From positions 1 to 64,000 of the forward strand of contig DWXH01000032.1 of the NCBI GenBank assembly GCA_019119305.1: a stretch of 64,000 nt of DNA. Reading direction: 5' to 3'. The position numbers were made by a program, and so were the translations under genes. Each line of letters opens with the position of its first letter. The first letter of the stretch is position 1. The notes beneath the pieces were generated by a model. It made no database searches. It was not told where the DNA came from and was given only the letters and a program-made list of their open reading frames with translations. Positions 21,691 to 30,837 of the stretch are shown here, piece after piece. The stretch comes from Candidatus Alistipes merdigallinarum. Lineage in GTDB: Bacteria; Bacteroidota; Bacteroidia; Bacteroidales; Rikenellaceae.

Positions 21691-24582
21691 ATGAATAGTC
21701 GAAAGAGTTTGTATTTTGGAAGCCTTGCGAGCATTTTATTTTTACTAATTAGTCTTGCTCCCTTATCTTCGGTAGCGCAGTCGATGTCGTTGATCCTGAC
21801 CAGTGATCAACAGTTGAACGATCTGATGGATCCGGACAAAAAGATCGATGCTTCACTTGGGTTTAACCCATATATAACCAGCCTACGCGAGATCTGTGAA
21901 AACGGGAAAAAGCAAGGTTGCAAGGAGTTGATCGTCGCATTCGACGAATTTTTCAGACAATATCGTAAAGATACCGGTTCGGAGCGTACGTTAACCCCCG
22001 ATATGGAAGAGTATGTGGATAAAATTCGTGTGATCAGCGATTTTGCAAAAAAATACGACATGGGAATCTGTCTGAGTCTGCTTAGCCCGCTGGAGCTGGG
22101 GCAGGCCTATAAACGGCAAACCGGTCATGCCGGTCGGTGGTTGGCTTATAAGGTGGGTTTCCGTGACCCTGTAACCGGGAAATTCGATATTCCGATATGG
22201 CAACAGCTTGCATGGACCAACAATAAAGGAAAATCCGCTGTCGAGCTGAAAGGGGTCAAGGCGTATGCTTTCAAGGAACTGATTATCGGTGACAGTCCGT
22301 TCCGCGCCGTTGACCGGGAGGATATTATTCCGATCGAGCAGATTCAATGTACCTCTTCGGATACGCTCTATGTAGGGGCGGACGGAATGCCTCGTGTGTG
22401 GAACCGCTCGGAACCCGAACCGTCTGGAACACCTGTATGTAATTTGCAGATATCGGGAGAGGGGGGGCCAGTAGGATACGACCGGGTGATGGTCCTGCTC
22501 GAATATGAAACCAACGAGATGGACTATTTCAATGAAGATGCCCCGAGGTTTCTGCATGAATTGATGGATAAATATCACGAGAAGGGGGTAAATCTTACTT
22601 CGCTTTATTCCGATGAGATGCACATCCAGCAGGATTGGAACTATTTCGGACATCATGAAGGGGGCCAGTTTGCGGTACGTTATTTGACTCCGAGTATGAG
22701 TGAAGCTTATCAGGAAAAGTTCGGCCGGCCGTTGGAAGACAAGGATATGCTCTACTTTGTTTATGGAGCTCCTTATTATGAACCGTCGGCTAAAGCGGTG
22801 GTGAACGTACAGTATGTAATGGGCGAAACTCCGGAGGATATCCATCGGACCTTTTTGTTGCGCGACCGTTATTACCGTTTGTTGAATGACGGGGTGGTCG
22901 ATCTGTTCCGTGAAGCAAAAGAGTATGCCGAAAATCTGTTCGGACGGGAATTGAGAACGGCAGCACATGCTTCGTGGGCCGAAAGTCCGACGATTGATTT
23001 GTGGAATACGGAGAAGTTGCACGACATGGCCTATCAGTATGAGTATACCCCGAATTTTATTTGGGGCAATACGGTGCATCAGGCGGCAGCAGCTTGTTAT
23101 GACTATTTTAAATGGAGTGAATATTTGCAGCCGACAGGCAACGATTTTGCCGAGTGTGGATGGAATGACCGGAATTATTACGGAGCGGCGATGGCAGCTT
23201 CAATCGGAGTGATCAATAAATACCCCAATGCCTATGCAGCAGCGTGGGGAATGCCTGATCCGGTGTATGAGTGGAAAATGGCGATCAACAGTGCATTCGG
23301 GGCACAGGCTTCGGCTCCGATCGATCTGATTACGGGGCATGTCCATCGGGATGTGGATGTGCTGGTACTCTATCCGATGAATTTGGTGGCAGCCGAGCCT
23401 CGTTTCGGCAGTTGGATGGCTCAGTATGGTTATGCCAATTATCTGACGGCCGATAAACTGCTTGAAATGGGTAAACTGTTGCCCGACGGACGGATTCAGG
23501 TCGCCGATAAGACTTACGGAACTTTGGTGGCCATGTTCGAACCGCTGCCCGAGAAGGGGTTGTTGGATATGATGCGTCAATTTGCCGAGAACGGAGGTAA
23601 GGTCATTTGGTTCAGTGCTCCTCCATTGGTTGATGCGACAGGTGAACGTTGTGACAAACAGTGGCAGGAATTGTTTGGAGTCGAATATCCGTATGATGTT
23701 TATATGGGCGAAATCGCAGCCGGGAAACAGGTGACTTTCTGTGGAAGCTTTGCATCGATTCCTGGGCAGACGATTCTTTCCGACTTTTTGGTAGACCGCA
23801 TCTATCCGATACGTCATGCCGCCCCCGGTTGTGAGGTCGTTGCCACTGTAGATGGTATGTCCGTAGGCACGATCCGGAAGGTCGAGAAGGGTGCCGTCGG
23901 TTATTTCGGGTTCCGTCCACGCGATGATCAATCGGCCAGTCTCGGTTATGAGACCCGGACTCTGTTCGAAATTCTGAACGCCTCGGGAGCTTATCCCGCC
24001 TCTGGAAAATTCGAAGGGGTGAACGACAATCCGTCGGTCGTTTCCCGTACAACGGACTATTTTGTAACTTCCTTCCCGAATACGACGACTGTCGTGGTGA
24101 AACATTATAGGACACATCGGGAAAATTGGACTGGAGGCTTTTCTCGGAACCAGGAAGAGGATAAGCGAGCGTTGGAGGCCAATCCGCTGCCTTCGGACCG
24201 GATTGAGTTGGTCGATGCCAAAATCAACGGTCATACGGTTACTTACGAAGGAAAAATGAACATGGCTTTCCGTACAGACAATGAGGGCCGGTTGATCGGT
24301 TTTGTCGGTCGGGATTGTAAAGGAATTGATATCGACAATAAGGTGTATACTTTTGCCGAACAGCCCATTGCGCAGATTGCATTTGCTCCTGAGGCAGAGG
24401 GATCGTCAAACTATCGTGTGCAGGTATACGGAGCGGGAGAAGTCGCTTTGCCGATCGCCCAAAGCAAGAAGGTCAAAGTACGTTTGGGAAAGAAAACGGT
24501 GCCTTCGCAATATGTCGACGGTGTGTTGCTGTTGAATATCGATTCGTCGCTTTCGGGCCAGTGGTTGACTGTTGAGCAATAA
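21691..24582 (+). CDS. Secreted glycoside-hydrolase-like protein, family uncertain
   Basis: The 963-aa product has a clear signal peptide (about residues 1-30, cut near VAQS). The N-terminal two thirds are rich in aromatic and acidic residues like a TIM-barrel glycosidase, with candidate acid residues in LYSDEMHIQQDW and ECGWNDRNYYG. A region at about 555-680 (DVDVLVLYP, YANYLTADKL, GGKVIWFS) resembles the glutamine-amidotransferase-like fold that follows the barrel in GH42 and related enzymes. The C-terminal part is beta-rich. I do not recognise a specific family and no assigned active site is certain. The radical-SAM activase gene follows after 6 bp, so the two are co-transcribed. Confidence 0.65.
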   Translation: MNSRKSLYFGSLASILFLLISLAPLSSVAQSMSLILTSDQQLNDLMDPDKKIDASLGFNPYITSLREICENGKKQGCKELIVAFDEFFRQYRKDTGSERTLTPDMEEYVDKIRVISDFAKKYDMGICLSLLSPLELGQAYKRQTGHAGRWLAYKVGFRDPVTGKFDIPIWQQLAWTNNKGKSAVELKGVKAYAFKELIIGDSPFRAVDREDIIPIEQIQCTSSDTLYVGADGMPRVWNRSEPEPSGTPVCNLQISGEGGPVGYDRVMVLLEYETNEMDYFNEDAPRFLHELMDKYHEKGVNLTSLYSDEMHIQQDWNYFGHHEGGQFAVRYLTPSMSEAYQEKFGRPLEDKDMLYFVYGAPYYEPSAKAVVNVQYVMGETPEDIHRTFLLRDRYYRLLNDGVVDLFREAKEYAENLFGRELRTAAHASWAESPTIDLWNTEKLHDMAYQYEYTPNFIWGNTVHQAAAACYDYFKWSEYLQPTGNDFAECGWNDRNYYGAAMAASIGVINKYPNAYAAAWGMPDPVYEWKMAINSAFGAQASAPIDLITGHVHRDVDVLVLYPMNLVAAEPRFGSWMAQYGYANYLTADKLLEMGKLLPDGRIQVADKTYGTLVAMFEPLPEKGLLDMMRQFAENGGKVIWFSAPPLVDATGERCDKQWQELFGVEYPYDVYMGEIAAGKQVTFCGSFASIPGQTILSDFLVDRIYPIRHAAPGCEVVATVDGMSVGTIRKVEKGAVGYFGFRPRDDQSASLGYETRTLFEILNASGAYPASGKFEGVNDNPSVVSRTTDYFVTSFPNTTTVVVKHYRTHRENWTGGFSRNQEEDKRALEANPLPSDRIELVDAKINGHTVTYEGKMNMAFRTDNEGRLIGFVGRDCKGIDIDNKVYTFAEQPIAQIAFAPEAEGSSNYRVQVYGAGEVALPIAQSKKVKVRLGKKTVPSQYVDGVLLLNIDSSLSGQWLTVEQ

Positions 24583-24588
24583 AGTTCG

Positions 24589-25479
24589 GTGGAAGGTCGT
24601 ATTTTCGATATACAGCGTTTTTCGACGCATGATGGGCCCGGGATCCGAACAACGGTTTTTTTGAAAGGCTGCCCGTTGCGGTGTGTCTGGTGTCACAATC
24701 CGGAGTCGCAGCGGGCAGAAAATGAACTGTTGTTCCATCGGGTAAAGTGTATCGGTTGCGGCTGCTGCGAAGCGGCGTGTCCCCATCATGAGGCACATCG
24801 GACGCTTGCTGATTTTCGATTGCGACAACAACGGTGCAGGGGATGTTCGTTGTGTGCGGATGTCTGCGTGGCCGGGGCGATCGAACGGGTAGGCCAAAAT
24901 ATCTCCGTTGAGGAGGTCGTTGAAGAGGTGATGAAGGATGTCTCCTATTTCCGAAATTCGGAAGGCGGAGTGACTCTTTCCGGAGGAGAACCGATGGCAC
25001 AGCCTGAATTTGCGATTGCTTTGCTCGAAGCTTTTCGGGCAAAGGGAATACATACGGCAATGGAGACCTCCGGACAGGGCCGGACGGAGCAGTTCCGACG
25101 GGCCGTGTCGGTGACCGATCTGTTTTTGTGGGATGTCAAGACATTAGATGAAGCGCAATATGCCGAGTACACGGGCGGAGATCTTACGGCGATGCTGGAT
25201 AATCTTCGATCGGTGTACGAACTTGGAGGAACCGTTTTGTTGCGTTCGATCTTTATTCCGGAGCTTCACGATAATGAGGCGAACGAACGGGCGTTAGCAA
25301 AATTGTTGGATGAGCTGAGGGGGGTGCGGATTGAATATATCCCGTATCATCAGTACGGGAAATCGAAATTCGAGAAGTTGGGGCGAACGGATGTAGGACC
25401 TGATTTCCGACAGCCAGACCCGAGGGAGGTGGCCGATTTTGCGCGTCGTGTCGAAACGAGAAGAACGAACAAGGAATAA
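24589..25479 (+). CDS. Glycyl-radical-enzyme activating protein (radical SAM)
   Basis: Such activases use S-adenosylmethionine and a [4Fe-4S] cluster to place a radical on a glycine of a partner enzyme such as pyruvate formate-lyase or a glycyl-radical eliminase. The 296-aa protein has the radical-SAM motif C28-x3-C32-x2-C35 (GCPLRCVWC), then two ferredoxin-type motifs (Cys54, 57, 60, 64 and a second at about 84-94), TLSGGEP near 124 and the SAM-binding METSGQG. The insert with two extra clusters marks the glycerol dehydratase/choline lyase activase type rather than PflA. The start is GTG at 24589. No glycyl-radical enzyme is present in the window, so its partner is unknown. Confidence 0.92.
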   Translation: MEGRIFDIQRFSTHDGPGIRTTVFLKGCPLRCVWCHNPESQRAENELLFHRVKCIGCGCCEAACPHHEAHRTLADFRLRQQRCRGCSLCADVCVAGAIERVGQNISVEEVVEEVMKDVSYFRNSEGGVTLSGGEPMAQPEFAIALLEAFRAKGIHTAMETSGQGRTEQFRRAVSVTDLFLWDVKTLDEAQYAEYTGGDLTAMLDNLRSVYELGGTVLLRSIFIPELHDNEANERALAKLLDELRGVRIEYIPYHQYGKSKFEKLGRTDVGPDFRQPDPREVADFARRVETRRTNKE

Positions 25480-25493
25480 ATTGTATTGGAAAA

Positions 25494-27185
25494 ATGAAGA
25501 GAAACAGATTGTTGGGGTCGATCTTGTTGGGGTTGACCGTGATTTTGGGGCAGGGATGTAAAGATTCCGTACAGACACCGGAATTGGGCGAGTCGCCTCG
25601 GATTGTGAATATCATTAATTTCGTTCGGCAGACGGAGCCGCGACCGGTGAATATTTCGGATGAAGACCTTTATCAAACGACGGCGGCACAGCTCGAGTTG
25701 ATTAAAAAACACAATTTACGGGGAACGTTTCTGTTGCAGTACGACGCATTGATCAATCCCCGTTATCAGGAACTGATGCGCGAAGCGATTGCAGCAGGAT
25801 GTGAAGTCGGCGGATGGTGGGAGATCACCCAGCCCCACGTCGAGGCGGCCGGCATGACGTGGCGTGGGGCCTATCCGTGGGATTGGCATGCTAACGTGGG
25901 TTTCTCCTCCGGGTATACGACTCAAGAGCGTGAGGTATTGGTCGATACCTATATGAGTAAGTTTAAAGAGATTTTCGGATCGTACCCGACGGCTGTGGGC
26001 TCGTGGTTTATCGATGCGCATACGTTGCAATATATGGCGGATCACTATCCGGTGATTGCATCCTGCAACTGCCGCGATCAGGTGGGAACCGACGGTTATA
26101 CGTTGTGGGGCGGTTATTGGAATCAGGCTTACTATCCGAGTAAATTGAATGCGTACATGCCGGCTCAGACTGAAGAGGGACAGATTAATATCCCGATTTT
26201 CCGGATGTTGGGTAGTGATCCGATCAATCAGTACGACAGCCGTATAGGGAGTCCTGTTCAAGGGGTTGAGACGTTAGAACCCGTATATGTGGAAGGAGGA
26301 GGAAATCCTGTATGGATCGATTGGTTTTTCGATATGTTGACTTCGGGGCCTTGTCTGGCTTTCCAGTATACGCAGGTTGGACAAGAAAATTCATTTACGT
26401 GGCCGGCTATGAAACAGGGTCTGGAGTATCAGATTCCGTTGGTGGATTCGTTGGCGAAAGCGGGAAAGATTAATGTTTTGACGCTTTCAGAAGCCGGGAA
26501 ATGGTTCAAGGAAAATTATCCGTTGACTCCGGCGACCAGCGTAGTGGCGCTCGAGGATGTTAAACCGGCAGGACGTAAAAGTGTTTGGTTCGACAGCCGG
26601 TTCTATCGGGCCAATCTGGTTTGGGAAGACAGTACATTGCGTTTTCGTGATATTCATTTGTTTGACGAACGGTTGGAATCTTCATACGTCAAATACCAGG
26701 GAACATCCACGCAATGTTTGTATACGACCTTGCCGGTGGTCGATGGATTTAACTGGAGCTCGGCGACACAGATTGCAGGGTTGCGTTTGGTGAAGCAGGA
26801 GGGCGACAGCCTCGAGTCGGTATTTGTCGGTACTCCACAAGTCGAGCAGACGGCACCGGGTGAACTGACGGCTACGACTCCGATTCTCGAAGGAGGAAGC
26901 TGTCGGATCGTATTCAATGAGGATTCTATACGGATTTGTTTTGTGGATCTCGCTGCTGAAGCAGAAAAGTATTGTTTTGTGTTGTCGGCTTCTGAAGAGA
27001 AGAATGTAGAATTACCGTTTACTACGGTGGATGGAACCTCCGTACGGGCCCGAGTTAAAAAGGTGGATTATCAGATCGATTGTCTTGCAGGAAAAGCAAG
27101 TCAGACGGATTTATCATGGAATCGGTTAATAACATTCGTTCCTGATTCGACAGGGTGTTTGGTATTGAGTATGTCACGACGATAA
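25494..27185 (+). CDS. NodB/polysaccharide-deacetylase-like lipoprotein
   Basis: The 563-aa product is a predicted lipoprotein with lipobox GQGC (Cys22). Residues about 35-330 resemble the beta/alpha barrel of polysaccharide deacetylases: LELIKKHNLRGTFLL, REAIAAGCEVGGWWEIT and a long helix-rich tail. The usual metal-binding pattern is not evident: the expected Asp-Asp in the first strand is missing and the first His of HxxxH is replaced by Trp in GGWW. Residues about 360-560 form a beta-rich C-terminal region. It may be a non-metal hydrolase or a binding protein. It follows the activase by 14 bp and ends before a terminator. Confidence 0.65.
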   Translation: MKRNRLLGSILLGLTVILGQGCKDSVQTPELGESPRIVNIINFVRQTEPRPVNISDEDLYQTTAAQLELIKKHNLRGTFLLQYDALINPRYQELMREAIAAGCEVGGWWEITQPHVEAAGMTWRGAYPWDWHANVGFSSGYTTQEREVLVDTYMSKFKEIFGSYPTAVGSWFIDAHTLQYMADHYPVIASCNCRDQVGTDGYTLWGGYWNQAYYPSKLNAYMPAQTEEGQINIPIFRMLGSDPINQYDSRIGSPVQGVETLEPVYVEGGGNPVWIDWFFDMLTSGPCLAFQYTQVGQENSFTWPAMKQGLEYQIPLVDSLAKAGKINVLTLSEAGKWFKENYPLTPATSVVALEDVKPAGRKSVWFDSRFYRANLVWEDSTLRFRDIHLFDERLESSYVKYQGTSTQCLYTTLPVVDGFNWSSATQIAGLRLVKQEGDSLESVFVGTPQVEQTAPGELTATTPILEGGSCRIVFNEDSIRICFVDLAAEAEKYCFVLSASEEKNVELPFTTVDGTSVRARVKKVDYQIDCLAGKASQTDLSWNRLITFVPDSTGCLVLSMSRR

Positions 27186-27206
27186 CTATTGATAGAGGGA
27201 ATTGGC

Positions 27207-27244
27207 AAAAGAGGAGATCCGAATTTCGAGCTCCTCTTTTTTTC
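27207..27244 (+). terminator. Terminator after the glycosidase-like operon
   Basis: A 10-bp stem (AAAAGAGGAG, 27207-27216, with CTCCTCTTTT, 27231-27240) is followed by more Ts. It sits between convergent genes (stop at 27185; YqaA stop at 27262) and may act in both directions. Confidence 0.85.
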
Positions 27245-27261
27245 ATGTGGATTTCGGTTTT

Positions 27262-27723
27262 TCAGAAAAATTGTTTCCCCCAGATGAACAACAGGGCCCA
27301 TCCGACAAAACGTGCTCCCTTCCCGATCAACATCAGTAGAGCCGACTTTTTAAAGTCGACTTTGTAAAATCCCAAAGCGATTGCAAATACGTCGCCGATG
27401 AACGGTAACCATGTAAACAGGGCCAACCATGGGCCGAATCGGTCGATTTTGTCTTTGTGTTTGATCAGCGTCTCGTGTTTGACCTTCATGTAACGTTCGA
27501 TCCACTCCCATTTGCCGAGCCATCCCAGACCGTATGAGGTCAACCCCCCGAGCCAGTTGCCGAGTGTTGCGACGATTACGCTCAACCAGATGTTCCCTCC
27601 GGCGGCGAGCATGCCTACCAACAGCACGTCGGAACTGAAGGGGACGACGGTCGCTGCGACGAACGATCCGACGAACAGACCGAAATAGCCGAGATTGAGC
27701 AACCATTCCATAGTGATGGACAA
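27262..27723 (-). CDS. YqaA/DedA-family membrane protein
   Basis: The 153-aa protein is highly hydrophobic with about four membrane-associated segments. It shows the DedA/VTT-type pattern: GYFGLFVGSFVAATVVPFSSDVLLVGML near the N-terminus, a GNWLGGLTSYGLG glycine motif and a C-terminal FIGDVFAIALG re-entrant-like segment. DedA-type proteins are linked to lipid scrambling and membrane homeostasis, mostly by inference. It starts 27 bp after the PfkB kinase and is probably in its operon. The alternative start MEWLL, four residues in, cannot be excluded. Confidence 0.88.
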   Translation of the reverse strand: MSITMEWLLNLGYFGLFVGSFVAATVVPFSSDVLLVGMLAAGGNIWLSVIVATLGNWLGGLTSYGLGWLGKWEWIERYMKVKHETLIKHKDKIDRFGPWLALFTWLPFIGDVFAIALGFYKVDFKKSALLMLIGKGARFVGWALLFIWGKQFF

Positions 27724-27750
27724 ATCGAATTTTTAGGGATCAAATATATT

Positions 27751-28752
27751 TTAGAGCAGGAAGGTGCCGTCAACGACTTCATCGATCTTCTTTCGGACGT
27801 CGGTCCATCTGCGGTCATCGATCGTGGGGCCCACGACCTCGATAACATGGCCCGAAACGATGGCTCCGATCGTACCGCATTGCTCCATCGATAGCCCGCG
27901 ACACAGCCCGGCCAAAAAACCGGCGGCGTAGTAGTCTCCGGCTCCGGTCGTGTCCACACGCCGGGCCGATGTGACGATTCCCACGTGTTCGACCTTGCCG
28001 CGGTGTTTGATGTAGGCGCCGTGTTTCCCGACTTTTACGACGACCAGCGGGCAATATTTTCCTATCTTGTCCAATGATTCGAGCGGATTCGAATCTCCAG
28101 TGAAGACGGTTGCTTCCTGTTCGTTGGCGAAAAGAATATCGACCTGTCCGGCAATCAGTTTGTGTAGAAACTCGAGATTCTCTTCGACGACGTTGTAGCT
28201 GGCTAAATCGATAGCAACTTGTAGTCCGCTACTTTTTGCGGTCCGGACGGCTTGGGTAATTAATCGATGGTCTTGGACCAGGTATCCTTCGATGTAGAGG
28301 CAGTCGTATCCGGAGAATAGTTCGGGCGTAATTTCTTTGTCCTGCATTTCGAGGGCGGCCCCGAGAAAGGTGCACATGGTTCGCTCACCGTCGGGTGAGA
28401 TCAACGAAATGCAGCGCCCGGAGGGGGATTTTCCATGTAACAGATGCGTTTCAATACCGCAGTTGGAGAGCGATTGTCCGAAAATGTCTCCCGTTTTATC
28501 GCGGCCGACCTTGCCGATGTAGCCGCAGGAGATTCCCATTTGGGAGAGGGCGCGGATCGTGTTTGAAGCCGATCCTCCCGGTGAAAAAGCCATGGGAAGG
28601 TCCTTTACCGATGCTTCGAGTTGTTCCAGTTGTTTGCTGTCGACCAGTGACATACTCCCGCGACGAAGCCCGAAACGGGAGAGAGTATCGTCGTTTTTGA
28701 GGTTGACCAGCAGGTCGGTCAGTGCATTTCCTATGCCGATAATGCGGTTCAT
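27751..28752 (-). CDS. PfkB-family carbohydrate/nucleoside kinase
   Basis: From ATG 28752 the protein is 333 aa. It has the PfkB N-terminal sugar-binding signature FSPGGSASNT (about residues 54-63), NEQEATVFTG near 210-220 and the catalytic DTTGAGDYYAAGF motif in which the Asp is the base. Members are adenosine, ribose or other sugar kinases; SPGGSASNT with a 330-aa length suggests an adenosine-kinase-like member, but the substrate is not certain. The frame extends to a TTG at 28794, but MNRIIGIGNAL is the proper family start. uvrC lies 64 bp upstream on the same strand. Confidence 0.9.
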   Translation of the reverse strand: MNRIIGIGNALTDLLVNLKNDDTLSRFGLRRGSMSLVDSKQLEQLEASVKDLPMAFSPGGSASNTIRALSQMGISCGYIGKVGRDKTGDIFGQSLSNCGIETHLLHGKSPSGRCISLISPDGERTMCTFLGAALEMQDKEITPELFSGYDCLYIEGYLVQDHRLITQAVRTAKSSGLQVAIDLASYNVVEENLEFLHKLIAGQVDILFANEQEATVFTGDSNPLESLDKIGKYCPLVVVKVGKHGAYIKHRGKVEHVGIVTSARRVDTTGAGDYYAAGFLAGLCRGLSMEQCGTIGAIVSGHVIEVVGPTIDDRRWTDVRKKIDEVVDGTFLL

Positions 28753-28816
28753 CGAGTCAGAAGTTTTGAGTTGTTGATTCAGTAACGGGGACAAAGGTCT
28801 TCTTTTTTCGTCGGAT

Positions 28817-30727
28817 TCACAAATCTTTTTCAGTATGACCTGATCCGGAACCGGATTCCGTTCCCGAATCCGGAGTGTCGGCGGCGAAATAGTGGAGTAC
28901 GGCGAGGGCCCGTTGATGCCCGATCAGTTCGGTCAGCTCTTTTTCTGAGGCTCGTCGGATTCGGGAGAGCGTATGGAAATGGTGGAGCAGTTTTCCGACA
29001 GATCGGGTGCCGAGTGTCGGAATCGACTCCAATTCGCTTTTGATAAAGGCGAGCGAACGTTTCTTGCGGTGGAAGGTGATGCCGAACCGATGGGCCTCGT
29101 CGCGAATATGCATCAAGACTTTCAGCGCTTCACCGTTACGGTCCAGGTAATAGGGTGTAGGATCGTGGGGAAAGTAGACCTCTTCGATTCGTTTGGCGAG
29201 TCCGACGATCGTGATCTGTTTCTCGATGCCGAGTCGTTGCAGGGTTTCGTAGGCAAAACGGAGTTGTCCCTTGCCGCCGTCCACCACGATCAGTTGCGGC
29301 AGTTCTGCGCCCTCGTCCAACAGACGGCGGTAGCGACGTCCGATAACCTCTTCCATCGAGGCGAAATCGTTGGCTCCTACGACCGTCTTGATGTTGAAAT
29401 GACGGTACTCTTTGCGGGAGGGTTTTGTGTCTCGGAAAACGACACACGAGGCGACGGGGTTGGTCCCTTGCAGGTTGGAGTTGTCGAAACACTCGATGTG
29501 TCGCGGGGCGACGTCCATGTGCAGGGCCTTCTGCAAATCGGATAAAATCCGGTTTACATGGCGTTCGGGATCTTTGATTTCGATCTGTTTCAGCTTCTCG
29601 AGCCGGTAGAGTCGGCTGTTTCGCTCCGAGAGTTCCAGAAGCCGCAGTTTATCGCCCCGTTGCGGGACGGTGAATTGTGTCCCCTCGAAAAGCTCTTGGG
29701 CTTTTGGGTAAAACGGTACGATCACTTCACGTGCGAGCCTTCGTGCGGATAGCTGTTCGGTGATCCGTTCGATCGCATACCTCAGAATATCTGCCGGTTC
29801 GTCTTCCAGCCCGGGTTTCAGCTCGACGGTAAAGGTATTTACAACAGCTCCATCGGCGATGTGCATGTAATTGCAGTAGGCTGCATCGTCGTCGATAACC
29901 AACGAGAAGACGTCCAGGTTGGTCAATGTGTTGCTGACTACGACCGATTTGCTCTGATAGGCGGTCAATGTATCCATCCTTTTTTTGTAAAGGGCGGCCT
30001 CTTCGAATCGTAAATCGGCTGATGCTTCATCCATTTTCGATTTCAGATAATCCATTGTGGTGTGGATCTCCCCGCGCAATAAAGAGGAGACCCGTGCGAC
30101 ATCTTCTCGATACTCCTCTTCATTTTGAAGTCCGATACACGGCGCTTTGCAATTTCCGATGTGGTACTCCAGACAAACCCGGTATTTCCCTTTGTCGATT
30201 GCGTCGGCGGCGAGATTCAACGAGCAGGAGCGCAGCGGATAGATGCTGTGTACCGTATCGAGAACCATTTTTTGGATGTAGACCGATGCGTATGGACCGA
30301 AATAGGAGGAACCGTCACGGACTCTGCGTCGGGTCGATACGATTCTCGGGAAGGGTTCGTTGCGGATGACGATCCATGGGTAGGTCTTGTCGTCTTTGAG
30401 CAGAATATTGTATCGGGGCTGAAGGTTCTTGATCAGGCTGTTTTCAAGCAGGAACGCTTCGTTTTCGGTGGCAACCACCGTGTGGCGCAGATCGGCGATC
30501 CGGGAGACCATGATCCGCACCTTGGGGCTCTCGTTGGCTCTCGATGTGAAATAGGAGGAGACGCGGCGTTTGAGGTTTTTGGCCTTGCCGACATAGATCA
30601 CTTTGCCGTCGGTACCGAGAAATTGATATACGCCCGGAGAATCCGGCAAAAGCGATACCTTCTCTTTCAATCCGGCTATGCGTTGTGATGGGGTCATGGA
30701 GATAAAGAGATTAAATTTCTGTTTCAA
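28817..30727 (-). CDS. uvrC: Excinuclease ABC subunit C
   Basis: UvrC makes the dual incision in nucleotide-excision repair. The 636-aa protein has a GIY-YIG nuclease domain (GVYQFLGTDGKVIYVGKAKNLKRR, about 31-54), a UVR domain near 200-240, the RNase-H-like second nuclease domain (HIECFDNSNLQGTNPVASCVVF) and C-terminal helix-hairpin-helix motifs. A low-complexity tail (TESGSGSGHTEKDL) follows. The true start could be M11 (30697), which gives the usual MTPSQRIAGLKEKV opening. It begins a probable uvrC-pfkB-yqaA transcript, divergent from the acyltransferase. Confidence 0.96.
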   Translation of the reverse strand: MKQKFNLFISMTPSQRIAGLKEKVSLLPDSPGVYQFLGTDGKVIYVGKAKNLKRRVSSYFTSRANESPKVRIMVSRIADLRHTVVATENEAFLLENSLIKNLQPRYNILLKDDKTYPWIVIRNEPFPRIVSTRRRVRDGSSYFGPYASVYIQKMVLDTVHSIYPLRSCSLNLAADAIDKGKYRVCLEYHIGNCKAPCIGLQNEEEYREDVARVSSLLRGEIHTTMDYLKSKMDEASADLRFEEAALYKKRMDTLTAYQSKSVVVSNTLTNLDVFSLVIDDDAAYCNYMHIADGAVVNTFTVELKPGLEDEPADILRYAIERITEQLSARRLAREVIVPFYPKAQELFEGTQFTVPQRGDKLRLLELSERNSRLYRLEKLKQIEIKDPERHVNRILSDLQKALHMDVAPRHIECFDNSNLQGTNPVASCVVFRDTKPSRKEYRHFNIKTVVGANDFASMEEVIGRRYRRLLDEGAELPQLIVVDGGKGQLRFAYETLQRLGIEKQITIVGLAKRIEEVYFPHDPTPYYLDRNGEALKVLMHIRDEAHRFGITFHRKKRSLAFIKSELESIPTLGTRSVGKLLHHFHTLSRIRRASEKELTELIGHQRALAVLHYFAADTPDSGTESGSGSGHTEKDL

Positions 30728-30837
30728 AAAATAAAAGTATTAAATTTTGTCTTACCTTTATACCAGGAGACAAAAGTTTTTTCGGAACGTATTTTGTCGG
30801 TGTAGAGAAATAGGTTAACCGTAATACTTTTTCGATC

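Noticed and set aside
22000..23079. 362-aa minus-strand frame inside the glycosidase-like gene
   Set aside because: Antisense shadow; the sense frame has a signal peptide and coherent protein features.
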